The position numbers and the translations under genes were made by a program. Shown here piece by piece: positions 8,276 to 15,738 of a stretch of 64,000 bases of DNA. The DNA comes from Streptomyces sp. NBC_00236. Its GTDB lineage: Bacteria; Actinomycetota; Actinomycetes; Streptomycetales; Streptomycetaceae. Position 1 is the stretch's first letter; each line of letters opens with the position of its first letter. The notes beneath the pieces were generated by a model, which had not been told where the DNA came from, did not search any database, and was given only the letters and a program-made list of their open reading frames with translations. The stretch covers positions 4,588,001 to 4,652,000 of the forward strand of contig NZ_CP108100.1 of NCBI RefSeq assembly GCF_036195045.1, in the 5' to 3' direction.

Positions 8276-8689
8276 TTACCAGTCCGTGCAGGAACGCAGC
8301 AGAGTGTTGCCCTCGAACGTAGCCACGTTCACACCGAGCTCGAAGAGGCCGTTGGTGTGCGAAGCGGTGGTGGTCCAGGTCTTGCTGGTGCCGGAGCCGT
8401 CATAGTTCATCCGCCACGGCCAGTAGTGCGTCTTGCCGAACGTGTCCTGGGACAGGAGCCGGATTCGGGCGTGGTGACCATCAGCCGCGGTGTCGTACAC
8501 GCCGATGGTCAGCTTCACCGTGGCGCCGGGGCCGTGCCAGTTTTCGATCTTGATCTGGCCGGATGATCCGGTCGTGCTGCATCCCCGGTACGAGGGGGTG
8601 GCGGAGCTTGCGGCCTGGGCGGGATTTGCGGCTGCTGCAGTCAGCAGGGCGGCCGAAAGGATCGCCCCAGCCATCGTCTTCCTTCTCAC
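8276..8689 (-). CDS. small secreted protein of unknown function
   Basis: A signal peptide (VRRKTMAGAILSAALLTAAA, with probable cleavage after NPAQA) is followed by about 108 residues rich in Gly, Thr, Ser and aromatics. Two cysteines lie at the ends of the mature part (RGCSTTG and LRSCTDW) and could form a disulfide. I do not recognise a family. The GTG at 8689 is chosen because AAGGAG and a second AGGAG precede it in AGGAGAAGGAGCACA. An in-frame start at 8752 would add a 21-residue leader without a ribosome-binding site. The region upstream is AT-rich (about 8700-8760) and the gene shares a terminator with its convergent neighbour. It lies just beyond the 3' end of the aldolase gene but is a separate unit. 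Confidence 0.7.
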   Translation of the reverse strand: MRRKTMAGAILSAALLTAAAANPAQAASSATPSYRGCSTTGSSGQIKIENWHGPGATVKLTIGVYDTAADGHHARIRLLSQDTFGKTHYWPWRMNYDGSGTSKTWTTTASHTNGLFELGVNVATFEGNTLLRSCTDW

Positions 8690-8761
8690 TGTGCTCCTTC
8701 TCCTGGGCGTCGAAGTAGTGAGCATATTTTTCGGCTGATCAAAATCGAACATACGATTGAG

Positions 8762-9625
8762 TCATGCTGTGTCCGAATTCATCAGCGCCAGGAATCCCGT
8801 CACTGTCACGGTCATCGCCTCGCGGCCCGGGGCGATGTACTTGCGCGGGTCCACGCCCGTGGTGTGCTCGGCCAGATGGGCGCGCACGGCTCCGGTGAAC
8901 GCGGTGTTCAGCGCCGTACCCACGTTGATCTTGACCATGCCCGAGGTCGTGACGGCCCGGCGGATCTCCTCGTCCGGGACGCCGCTGGAGCCGTGCAGCA
9001 CCAGCGGGACGGGGACGGCGTCGCGCAGCCGGCCGATCAGCTCGTGGTCCAGGGCCGCGGTGCGCTCGGTCATGGCGTGCGAGGAGCCGACGGCGACGGC
9101 CAGGGCGTCGACACCGGTGGCGGCGACGTACGCGGCGGCCTCGTCCGGGTCGGTGCGGACACCGGGGGCGTGGGCGTCGAGGGGTGCCTCGCCCTCCTTG
9201 CCGCCGACCTTGCCGAGTTCGGCCTCGATCCAGACGCCGCGCTCGTGGCCCCAGGCGACCGCTGCGGCGGTGGCCCGCACGTTCTCCTCGTAACTCAGCT
9301 TGGAGGCGTCGAACATCACCGAGCCGAAGCCCGTCTCGTGCGCCTGGTGCAGCAGTTCCACGGACTCGACGTGGTCGAGGTGGAGGGCGAGCGGGGCGCT
9401 GGAAGTGCGGGCGACGGCCGCCGCCGCGGCGGCGACGGGAGCGAGCCGGCCGCCGTGGAACTTCACGGCGTTCTCGGAGATCTGGAGGATGGCGGAGGCG
9501 CCGGCGCGCTCGGCCCCGGCGGCGATCGCCTCGGCGTGCTCCAGCGTGATGACGTTGAAGGCGGCGATCCCGTGTCCCCGGGCCTGGGCGGCGGAGACGA
9601 GTTCACCGGTGCTGACGAGCGGCAT
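8762..9625 (-). CDS. class II fructose/tagatose-bisphosphate aldolase family protein
   Basis: The 287-residue protein is a class II (zinc) aldolase: GIAAFNVITLEHAEAI at the start, the metal-site segment ALHLDHVESVELLHQA, SVMFDASKLSYEENV, WIEAELGKVGG, the histidine in AVGSSHAM, and the phosphate loop LVLHGSSGVPDEEIRRAV. Class II aldolases split ketose 1,6-bisphosphates to dihydroxyacetone phosphate and glyceraldehyde 3-phosphate. The length and the GKVGGKEG loop recall tagatose-1,6-bisphosphate aldolases (GatY/KbaY type). It lies 56 bases downstream of a PfkB sugar-phosphate kinase gene, and the pair could perform the last two steps of galactosamine or tagatose catabolism. The true sugar substrate is an inference. 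Confidence 0.88.
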   Translation of the reverse strand: MPLVSTGELVSAAQARGHGIAAFNVITLEHAEAIAAGAERAGASAILQISENAVKFHGGRLAPVAAAAAAVARTSSAPLALHLDHVESVELLHQAHETGFGSVMFDASKLSYEENVRATAAAVAWGHERGVWIEAELGKVGGKEGEAPLDAHAPGVRTDPDEAAAYVAATGVDALAVAVGSSHAMTERTAALDHELIGRLRDAVPVPLVLHGSSGVPDEEIRRAVTTSGMVKINVGTALNTAFTGAVRAHLAEHTTGVDPRKYIAPGREAMTVTVTGFLALMNSDTA

Positions 9626-9681
9626 GCTGACCTCTGTGGTTTCCTCGGGCCCGGCGGGCGGGTCCGGTGGGGGCGCGGCCT

Positions 9682-10623
9682 TCAGGCCGCGTCTGCGTGT
9701 TCCTCGATACCGACGCGCGGCAGCAGCTCCTCGTACGCCGCACGGTCGAATTCACCGGCCGTGGGGGAGAGCACGGTCGCCGTCGACAGTGCCACCGCCC
9801 GTCGCAGCCGGTCCGGCCAGTCCAGGCCCTCCACGATTCCGGACAGGAGCCCGGCCACCGCGGAGTCGCCTGCCCCGGTCGGGTTGCCCCGCACGGGCGC
9901 GGGCGGGGACGCCTGCCAGGTGCCGTCGGGGGAGACCGCCAGCATGCCGTCGGCCCCCAGCGAGGCGATCACCCCGTGTGCCCCGCGCCGGCGGGCGTCC
10001 CGGGCGCCGCGCAGGGGGTCGCGGGAGCCGGTGAGCTGGGCGAGCTCGTCGGCGTTCGGCTTGATCAGGTCGGGGCGGGCGGCGATGCCGCGGCGCAGCG
10101 GTTCGCCGCTGGTGTCCAGGAGGACGGGGACGCCGGCGGTGCGGGCGAGGCGGACCAGTTCGGCGTAGGCGCCGACGTGGATGCCGGGCGGCAGGCTGCC
10201 GCACAGGGCGACGGCGTCGGCGGCGCCGAGCAGTTCGCCGTACGAGGTGAGGAACGCGGTCCACTCGTCGGCGGTGACGTGCGGTCCGGGTTCGTTGAAC
10301 TGGGTGGTGTCCCCGGTGGCGCGGTCGACGACGGCCAGGGTGCGGCGGGTGTCGCCGGCCACGGGCACGAGTGCGTCGGTGACGGCGGCGGGGCCGGCGG
10401 GGAGCGCGGCGAGCATGGTGCGCAGGACGGCCCCGGTGGCGCCTCCGGCGAAGCCGGTGACGACGCTGTCGTGGCCGAGGGCGGTGAGGACCCGGGCGAC
10501 GTTGACGCCCTTGCCGCCGGGGCGCTCGGAGAGGGCGGTGACGCGGTGGCTGGAGTGCGGGACGAGTGCCGGGACGTCGTACGTCAGGTCGAGTGCCGTG
10601 TTCAGCGTGACCGTGAGGATCAC
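9682..10623 (-). CDS. PfkB family hexose-phosphate kinase (1-phosphofructokinase/tagatose-6-phosphate kinase type)
   Basis: The 313-residue protein has both PfkB signatures: the N-terminal GGKGVNVARVLTALG and the C-terminal NPTGAGDSAVAGLL, with the catalytic Asp in GAGD. MILTVTLNTALDLTY at the start is typical of the FruK/LacC/PfkB group, which phosphorylate fructose 1-phosphate, tagatose 6-phosphate or fructose 6-phosphate at the other end. Translation starts at a GTG with GAGGGG a few bases upstream. The product of a LacC-like reaction would feed the aldolase encoded next. It is separated from nagA by 149 bases that contain a terminator, so it probably has its own promoter. I saw no DasR-type site directly before it. 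Confidence 0.88.
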   Translation of the reverse strand: MILTVTLNTALDLTYDVPALVPHSSHRVTALSERPGGKGVNVARVLTALGHDSVVTGFAGGATGAVLRTMLAALPAGPAAVTDALVPVAGDTRRTLAVVDRATGDTTQFNEPGPHVTADEWTAFLTSYGELLGAADAVALCGSLPPGIHVGAYAELVRLARTAGVPVLLDTSGEPLRRGIAARPDLIKPNADELAQLTGSRDPLRGARDARRRGAHGVIASLGADGMLAVSPDGTWQASPPAPVRGNPTGAGDSAVAGLLSGIVEGLDWPDRLRRAVALSTATVLSPTAGEFDRAAYEELLPRVGIEEHADAA

Positions 10624-10704
10624 CCTCGGCCCCTCTCGATCCGTGGAGCGCGGATCTCTTTCCAGAACGCGCTTTCCCTGCTGGTTTCCTTCGCGATCAT
10701 GCCA

Positions 10705-10750
10705 AAGAGACGGCGGTCGGCCCAGACGTCGGGACCAACCGCCGTCTCTT
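10705..10750 (-). terminator. terminator hairpin of nagA
   Basis: A perfect 13-bp inverted repeat (10705-10717 and 10738-10750, loop of 20) lies 22 bases beyond the nagA stop codon and separates the nagKA unit from the kinase-aldolase pair. Confidence 0.8.
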
Positions 10751-10772
10751 CGTTACGCGGAGGGCAACCCGG

Positions 10773-11936
10773 TCAGGCGGACCGGACGGCCTGCGGCTGG
10801 ATGATCCACTCGCCCTTGCGCATGACGCCCTCGACCCGGAAGTCCTCGTTCAGGACGACGAGGTCGGCGTCCTTGCCGGGCTCCAGGGAGCCGACCCGGT
10901 CGTACACACCGAGGAGCCGGGCCGGGTTGGCGGAGATGGACTGCACCACGTCGCCGACCGGGATGCGGTCGATGGTGACGGCCCGGTGGAAGGCGGTGTC
11001 CAGGGTGAGGGTGGAGCCCGCGATGGAGCCGCCCTCGACGAGCCGCGCGACACCGTCCTTGACCTCGACGGCGAGCGGGCCGAGCTGGTACTGGCCGTCG
11101 CCGAACCCGGCCGCGTCCATGGCGTCGGTGATCAGCGCGACGCGGTGCGCGCCCGCGTGGTGGTAGGCGAGCTCCAGGGCGGCGGGGTGCAGATGCGTCC
11201 CGTCGTTGATGAGCTCGACGGTGATCCGCTCGTCCTCCAGGAGGGCGGCGATGGGGCCGGGCGCGCGGTGGCCGAGGCCGGGCATCGCGTTGTACAGGTG
11301 CGTGGCGACGGTGGCGCCCGCGTCGATGGCCTCGACGGTCTGCTCGTACGTGGCGTCCGTGTGCCCGATCGCGGCGATGACGCCGTGCTCGGCGAGCAGC
11401 CGTACGGAGTCGATGCCGCCGGGCAGTTCGGTGGCGAGGGTGAACATCTTCGCGGTGCCGCGCGCCGCGTCCATCAGCTTGCGGACCTCGGCCGGGTCCG
11501 GGTGGCGCAGCAGGCCCTCGCTGTGGGCGCCCTTGCGGCACGGGGAGATGAACGGGCCCTCGAAGTGGATGCCGGCCAGGTCGCCCTGTTCGACCAGCTC
11601 GGAGAGGATGCCGGCGCGCTCGGCGAGGAAGTCCATCTCGCCGGTGACGGTGGAGGCGACCAGGGTGGTGGTGCCGTGCTCGCGGTGGGTGCGGACGCCG
11701 GTCAGGACCTCGTCCACGGTGCCGGAGGTGAAGGAGGCGCCGCCGCCTCCGTGGTTGTGCATGTCCACGAAGCCGGGAACGATCCAGTGGCCGGACAGGT
11801 CGACGGTCGGGGCGCCCTCCGCCGAACTGCCGGCGATGCGGGTGCCCTCGACGATCACCCGGCCGTTCTCGACGGTCCCGGTGGGGAGTACCACCCGGGC
11901 ACCTGCGAGAACGGTGCTGTCTGCGCGTCCGGCCAT
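10773..11936 (-). CDS. nagA: N-acetylglucosamine-6-phosphate deacetylase
   Basis: The 387-residue amidohydrolase carries the NagA landmarks: MHNHGGGGASFTSG near the first metal site, IHFEGPFISPCRKGAHSEG with the metal-binding Glu, GHTDATYEQ, the sugar-binding HLYNAMPGLGHRAPG, and the catalytic Asp in LITDAMDAAGF. It removes the acetyl group from GlcNAc-6-phosphate to give GlcN-6-phosphate, entering glycolysis or wall synthesis. I chose ATG 11936, which overlaps the nagK stop codon (TGATG), giving tight translational coupling; a longer in-frame start at 11993 lies inside nagK and has no support. The nagKA pair is the known DasR-controlled arrangement (SCO4284-SCO4285 in S. coelicolor, from memory). 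Confidence 0.95.
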   Translation of the reverse strand: MAGRADSTVLAGARVVLPTGTVENGRVIVEGTRIAGSSAEGAPTVDLSGHWIVPGFVDMHNHGGGGASFTSGTVDEVLTGVRTHREHGTTTLVASTVTGEMDFLAERAGILSELVEQGDLAGIHFEGPFISPCRKGAHSEGLLRHPDPAEVRKLMDAARGTAKMFTLATELPGGIDSVRLLAEHGVIAAIGHTDATYEQTVEAIDAGATVATHLYNAMPGLGHRAPGPIAALLEDERITVELINDGTHLHPAALELAYHHAGAHRVALITDAMDAAGFGDGQYQLGPLAVEVKDGVARLVEGGSIAGSTLTLDTAFHRAVTIDRIPVGDVVQSISANPARLLGVYDRVGSLEPGKDADLVVLNEDFRVEGVMRKGEWIIQPQAVRSA

Positions 11937-12868
11937 CAGGCGGATACCTCCGTGGAGAGAAGATCCCAGGCGAGCAGCCCTGCGCCCAGGCATCCGGCGG
12001 TGTCCCCGAGGGCCGCCGGGACGATGTGGGGCAGCTTCTGGAACGTGACGCGTTCCTCGACGGCCGCACGGAGTGGTGTGAACAAGGTTTCCCCGGCCTC
12101 GGCGAGACCGCCACCGATGATGAGCGTGCGGGGGTCGAGCAGGGTGAGCGCGGTGACGAGTCCGGCGGCGAGCGCGTCGACGGCGTCCTTCCAGACCGCG
12201 ACGGCCTTCGGGTCGCCCGATTCGACGGCCTTGGCACAGTCGGCGGCATCGGCCTCCGGGTCGCCGGAGGCGGCGGCCCAGGCCCGGCTGACGGCGCCCG
12301 CGGAGGCCAGCGTCTCCAGGCAGCCGCGCTGGCCGCAGGGGCAGTCCGGGCCGTCCGGCCGGATCACGATGTGGCCGATCTCGCCCGCGTAGCCGTGGGC
12401 GCCCGCCTCGATGCTGCCGGCGATGCCGATGGCGCCGGCGATCCCGGTGCCCAGCGGCACGAACAGGAAGCGGTCGGCGCCGTTGCCCGCACCGATCCGG
12501 CCCTCGGCGAGCCCGCCGGTCCTGACGTCGTGACCGAGGGCCACGGGTACGCCGCCGAGCCGTTCGCCGAGCAGTCGGCGCATGGGTACGTCGCGCCAGC
12601 CGAGGTTCGCCGCGTAGACGGCGATCCCGTTCTCGGCGTCGACGATGCCGGGCACCGCGACGCCGGCCGCGAGGGCGCTCTCGCCGAGGTGCTCCTCGCC
12701 GTACGCGCGCAGATCCGCCGCGAAGGCGAGGACCGACTCCACGACGGCGTCGGGGCCCCGCTCCCTGCCGGTCGCGCGCCGTGCCTCGTAGAGCAGGGTG
12801 CCGTCGGCCCCGACCAGTGCGGCCTTCATTCCGGTGCCGCCCACATCGAGGGCGATGACGTGTTTCAC
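11936..12868 (-). CDS. nagK: ROK-family N-acetylglucosamine kinase
   Basis: The 310-residue ROK protein begins VKHVIALDVGGTGMKAAL with the phosphate-binding motif. It has ALGHDVRTGGLAEGRIG and PLGTGIAGAI, and the ROK zinc motif with its cysteines in GPDCPCGQRGCLETLAS preceded by GEIGHIVI. It would phosphorylate GlcNAc (or a related hexosamine) to the 6-phosphate for NagA, whose gene overlaps its stop codon. Translation starts at GTG 12868. A plausible promoter (TTGTAT, 18 bases, GATAGT) and a DasR-type operator overlap 30-70 bases upstream. No DNA-binding domain is present, so this is a kinase and not a ROK repressor. Confidence 0.93.
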   Translation of the reverse strand: MKHVIALDVGGTGMKAALVGADGTLLYEARRATGRERGPDAVVESVLAFAADLRAYGEEHLGESALAAGVAVPGIVDAENGIAVYAANLGWRDVPMRRLLGERLGGVPVALGHDVRTGGLAEGRIGAGNGADRFLFVPLGTGIAGAIGIAGSIEAGAHGYAGEIGHIVIRPDGPDCPCGQRGCLETLASAGAVSRAWAAASGDPEADAADCAKAVESGDPKAVAVWKDAVDALAAGLVTALTLLDPRTLIIGGGLAEAGETLFTPLRAAVEERVTFQKLPHIVPAALGDTAGCLGAGLLAWDLLSTEVSA

Positions 12869-12896
12869 GGGAAACAGTTTCGCCCGACGACCCCCA

Positions 12897-12912
12897 AAAG
12901 GTCTAGTCCACT
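12897..12912. promoter_or_regulatory. DasR operator (dre) at the nagKA promoter (predicted)
   Basis: AAAGGTCTAGTCCACT agrees with the dre consensus A(C/G)TGGTCTAGACCA(C/G)T at 13 of 16 positions, including the central GGTCTAG and CC. On the minus strand it overlaps the -10 box GATAGT (12910-12915) of a promoter whose -35 TTGTAT is at 12934-12939, so binding would block transcription. DasR releases its sites when it binds GlcN-6-phosphate or related ligands. Confidence 0.78.
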
Positions 12913-12948
12913 ATCGCTGTTTGTTGCGCATCCATACAAAATCGGGGC

Positions 12949-13022
12949 CGCAACCCGGCGGCAACCGGCCGCAACCCGGACGCAACCCGGTGGCAACCGG
13001 CCGCGACCCGGGTGCGACCCGA
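12949..13022. repeat. tandem array of GCAACCCGG-type units upstream of nagK
   Basis: About seven degenerate units of 10-11 bases (GCAACCCGGCG, GCAACCGGCC, GCAACCCGGAC, GCAACCCGGTG and variants) fill the space between the 3' end of the SIS-domain gene and the nagK promoter. It could be a terminator substitute or replication-slippage product. Confidence 0.75.
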
Positions 13023-13039
13023 CGAGGGAGCTGTCCGAA

Positions 13040-13948
13040 CTATCCGGGAAGGATCACGCTGCGCGACAGATTCCGCGGATGGTCCGGGTCGTAGCCCTTC
13101 GACTCCGCGAGGACGACCGCGAGCCGCTGCGCCCGGATCAGATCGGCCATCGGGTCCGCCGACCGGTGCGCGACGAGCGTCCCGCCGACCGCCGCGACCT
13201 CACCGGCGAGGCCTTCGGGCAGCGGGCCGAAGACCCAGGCCACCCGGTTCGGACCGGTGATCGCGATCGGGCCGTGCCGATACTCCATCGCGGGGTACGA
13301 CTCGGTCCAGGCGCCCGCCGCCTCGCGCATCTTCAGCCCGGCCTCCTGGGCGAGCCCGTAGGTCCAGCCGCGCCCCAGGAACGTCCACTGCTCGGCCGCG
13401 ACCACCGTCTCGTCCAGCGGCTCGGTCACCGCGAGCTCCGCGTCGACGGCGGCCTCGGCGACCGTCTTCACCCCGGCCGGCAGGGGGCCCGCCGCCTCCA
13501 GGCCGGCCCGCAGGAACGCGAGTGCCGTGGTGGCGAACCGGGTCTGGACGACCGATTCCTCGTCCGCCCAGTCCAGCACGGCCACGGTGTCGGCGGCGTC
13601 CATGACGGGCGTCTTCGGGTCGGCGGTCAGCGCGACGGTGGCCACCTTGCCGCGCAGCTCGCCCAGCAGCGCCAGCACCTCGCTCGTCGTACCGGAACGG
13701 GTGATCGCCACGACCCGGTCGTACGTCCGCCCGGCGGGGAACTCCGAGGAGGCGTACGCGTCCGTCTCGCCCTGTCCTGCGGCCTCCCGCAGTGCCGCGT
13801 AGGCGATGGCCATGAACCAGGAGGTGCCGCACCCGGTCACGGCGACCCGCTCGCCCGGACGCGGCAGCCCGTCGAAGGCCGCACCCGCCTCTGCGGCACG
13901 TCGCCAGCAGCTGGGCTGGGTGGCAATTTCTGATGCGGTACGGGACAT
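13040..13948 (-). CDS. double SIS-domain protein (aminosugar-phosphate isomerase/deaminase-like)
   Basis: The 302-residue protein starts MSRTASEIATQPSCWRRAAE and has two SIS domains. The first holds VTGCGTSWFMAIAYAALRE and AITRSGTTSEVLALL, which bind the sugar phosphate; the second holds FLGRGWTYGLAQEAGLKMREAA and YRHGPIAI. This is the layout of the isomerase half of GlmS and of AgaS/NagB-II deaminases. It has no glutaminase domain, so a deaminase or isomerase acting on GlcN-6-P or GalN-6-P is likely but unproven. ATG 13948 is chosen because GAGGAG lies nine bases before it. The gene is divergent from the solute-binding lipoprotein gene and shares a DasR-like site with it. Confidence 0.85.
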   Translation of the reverse strand: MSRTASEIATQPSCWRRAAEAGAAFDGLPRPGERVAVTGCGTSWFMAIAYAALREAAGQGETDAYASSEFPAGRTYDRVVAITRSGTTSEVLALLGELRGKVATVALTADPKTPVMDAADTVAVLDWADEESVVQTRFATTALAFLRAGLEAAGPLPAGVKTVAEAAVDAELAVTEPLDETVVAAEQWTFLGRGWTYGLAQEAGLKMREAAGAWTESYPAMEYRHGPIAITGPNRVAWVFGPLPEGLAGEVAAVGGTLVAHRSADPMADLIRAQRLAVVLAESKGYDPDHPRNLSRSVILPG

Positions 13949-14059
13949 GCTGGACGGCTCCTCGCGGCTGGGCGGCGGCCGGGTCGGGCCCGGCCGAGAC
14001 CTCCTTAGCAGTCGCTCCGCGTCCCGTGCAATGCTGCCGTGTTGCGGAAGCGATACCCC

Positions 14060-14075
14060 GGTGGTGTAGACCTCC
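14060..14075. promoter_or_regulatory. second DasR-type operator, at the solute-binding protein promoter (predicted)
   Basis: GGTGGTGTAGACCTCC matches the dre consensus at 12 of 16 positions, with GTGGT and TAGACC intact. It overlaps the -10 box TGTAGA (14065-14070) of a plausible promoter with -35 TTGCGG at 14042-14047 and a 17-base spacer, and it lies between the divergent SIS and lipoprotein genes. Confidence 0.6.
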
Positions 14076-14119
14076 TTCTCGGGCGTGATGCAAAATCGCA
14101 GCTCATCCGGAGGGCACCC

Positions 14120-15436
14120 ATGCCGACGTGGGTGCCGCGGGTGGCGCAATCAACGAGGACGGACTGGGCTGTGCAGCGGCGTTACTTGGGACTGACGGCG
14201 GTTGTTGCCGCACTGGGGATGACTGTCGCGCTGGCGGGCTGCGGAGGCGACGGGAGCTCGGGCGACGTCACGCTGAAACTGGTCGCGGCCGACTACGGCA
14301 CCGGCGAGGGCAACAAGTCACAGACGTACTGGGACGGGGTCGCCCGGAGTTTCGAGGCGTCCCACCCCGGCATCAAGGTGGACGTGACCGTCTATCCGTG
14401 GACGGACGTCGACCGCAAGGTCGCCGAGATGGTGAAGGACGGAAAGGCCCCCGACATCGCGCAGATCGGCGCGTACGCGGACTACGCCAAGGCCGGCAAG
14501 CTCTACTCCGCCGACCAGATGCTCAGCATTCCGACCCAGGCCAACTTCCTGCCGAAGCTCGCGGACGCCGGCCGGGTCAGCCGTATCCAGTACGGGCTGC
14601 CGTTCGTGGCCAGCACCCGGCTGCTCTTCTACAACAAGGACCTCTTCTCCCAGGCGGGCCTCAAGGCCCCGCGGACCTGGGACGACATAGCCTCCGACGC
14701 CGCGGCGCTCAAGCAGCGCGGGGTGACGTACCCGTTCGCGCTGCCGCTGGGCCAGGAGGAGTCCCAGGCCGAGACCATGATGTGGCTGCTCAGCGGCGGC
14801 GGTGGCTACACCGACGACGTCGGCTCGTACGACATCGACTCGGCGGAGAACGTCCATACCTTCAACTGGCTGAAGTCGAACCTCGTAGACAAGGGTCTCG
14901 TCGGACCCGTCGCCCCCCGCAAGCTCGACCGGGCCAAGGCCTTCGAGGCGTTCACCAAGGGCCATGTCGGCATGCTCAACGGCCACCCCACCCTGATGGA
15001 GGAGGCCCAGAAGCAGGGCGTCAACTTCGGCATGGTGCAGCTGCCCGGCGCCGACGGGCCCACCAAGACGTCGATGGGCGTCGCCGACTGGATCATGGGG
15101 TTCAAGCAGAACGGCCATCGTGTCGAGATGGGCAAGTTCTTCGACTTCATGTTCAGCGACGAGAACGTCATCGCGTTCGCCGACAAGTACGACCTGCTGC
15201 CGGTCACGGACAGCGCGTCGGCGTCGATGGAGGACACCGCCAAGTACAAGCCGCTGCACGAGTTCCTGGCCGCGCTGCCGGACGCGGAGTTCTATCCGTT
15301 CGGCAAGACGTCCTGGGCCCAGGCCAGTGAGTCGATCAAGGAGAACATCGGCAAGGCGGTCGAGCCGGGCGCGAACCCGGAGAGCGTGCTCCAGCACATC
15401 GCGCAGGAGTCCTCGGCGGCCGAGAGCGCGGAGTAG
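14120..15436 (+). CDS. extracellular solute-binding lipoprotein (sugar ABC-type, family 1)
   Basis: The 438-residue protein has a signal peptide ending in the lipobox LAGC (AALGMTVALAGCGGD), so the mature protein would be a lipid-anchored substrate-binding protein. The mature part is a family 1 sugar-binding protein: TYWDGVARSFEASHPGIKVDVTVYPWTDVDRKV, KAPDIAQIGAYADYA, GLPFVASTRLLFYNKDLFSQAGL, and GMLNGHPTLMEEA. No permease or ATPase gene is adjacent, so it must share a transporter encoded elsewhere. ATG 14120 is preferred because GGAGGG lies five bases upstream; it gives an unusually long 26-residue segment before the hydrophobic core, and GTG 14171 is the alternative. The DasR-like site suggests an amino sugar or chitin-derived substrate. 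Confidence 0.88.
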   Translation: MPTWVPRVAQSTRTDWAVQRRYLGLTAVVAALGMTVALAGCGGDGSSGDVTLKLVAADYGTGEGNKSQTYWDGVARSFEASHPGIKVDVTVYPWTDVDRKVAEMVKDGKAPDIAQIGAYADYAKAGKLYSADQMLSIPTQANFLPKLADAGRVSRIQYGLPFVASTRLLFYNKDLFSQAGLKAPRTWDDIASDAAALKQRGVTYPFALPLGQEESQAETMMWLLSGGGGYTDDVGSYDIDSAENVHTFNWLKSNLVDKGLVGPVAPRKLDRAKAFEAFTKGHVGMLNGHPTLMEEAQKQGVNFGMVQLPGADGPTKTSMGVADWIMGFKQNGHRVEMGKFFDFMFSDENVIAFADKYDLLPVTDSASASMEDTAKYKPLHEFLAALPDAEFYPFGKTSWAQASESIKENIGKAVEPGANPESVLQHIAQESSAAESAE

Positions 15437-15468
15437 CGGTCCACGGCCCGCGCAATATATTGGCTGAT

Positions 15469-15738
15469 ATGACCGCCCTCCCCCCGAACGGCCCCGACGA
15501 GCCCGCCCCTCCTGCCGCACTCTCCGACCGGGACCGTGCGGTCCTCGCGGTCGAGCGTCAGTCGTGGGCGGGGCCGGGCGCGAAGGAGCGGGCGATCAGG
15601 GAACAGCTCGGCATCTCCCCGACCCGCTACTACCAGTTGCTGAACGCCCTGCTGGACGACCGGCGGGCACTGGAGGAGGACCCGGTGACGGTGAACCGCC
15701 TGCGCCGGGTGCGGGAGGCACGGCGGGGGCGGCGGTGA
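15469..15738 (+). CDS. DUF3263 family small protein
   Basis: The 89-residue protein has the DUF3263 core LSDRDRAVLAVERQSWAGPGAKERAIREQLGISPTRYYQLLNALLD, a short helix-turn-helix-like unit common in actinobacteria and of unknown function. The tail (RRVREARRGRR) is strongly basic. ATG 15469 is chosen by conservation because no clear ribosome-binding site is visible; a TTG at 15460 is possible. Its TGA overlaps the GTG of the next gene (GTGA), so the two are translationally coupled. Confidence 0.85.
   Translation: MTALPPNGPDEPAPPAALSDRDRAVLAVERQSWAGPGAKERAIREQLGISPTRYYQLLNALLDDRRALEEDPVTVNRLRRVREARRGRR

Noticed and set aside
11936..12868. ROK-family transcriptional repressor
   Set aside because: There is no helix-turn-helix before the kinase motifs; the protein starts directly at the phosphate-binding DVGGTGMK.
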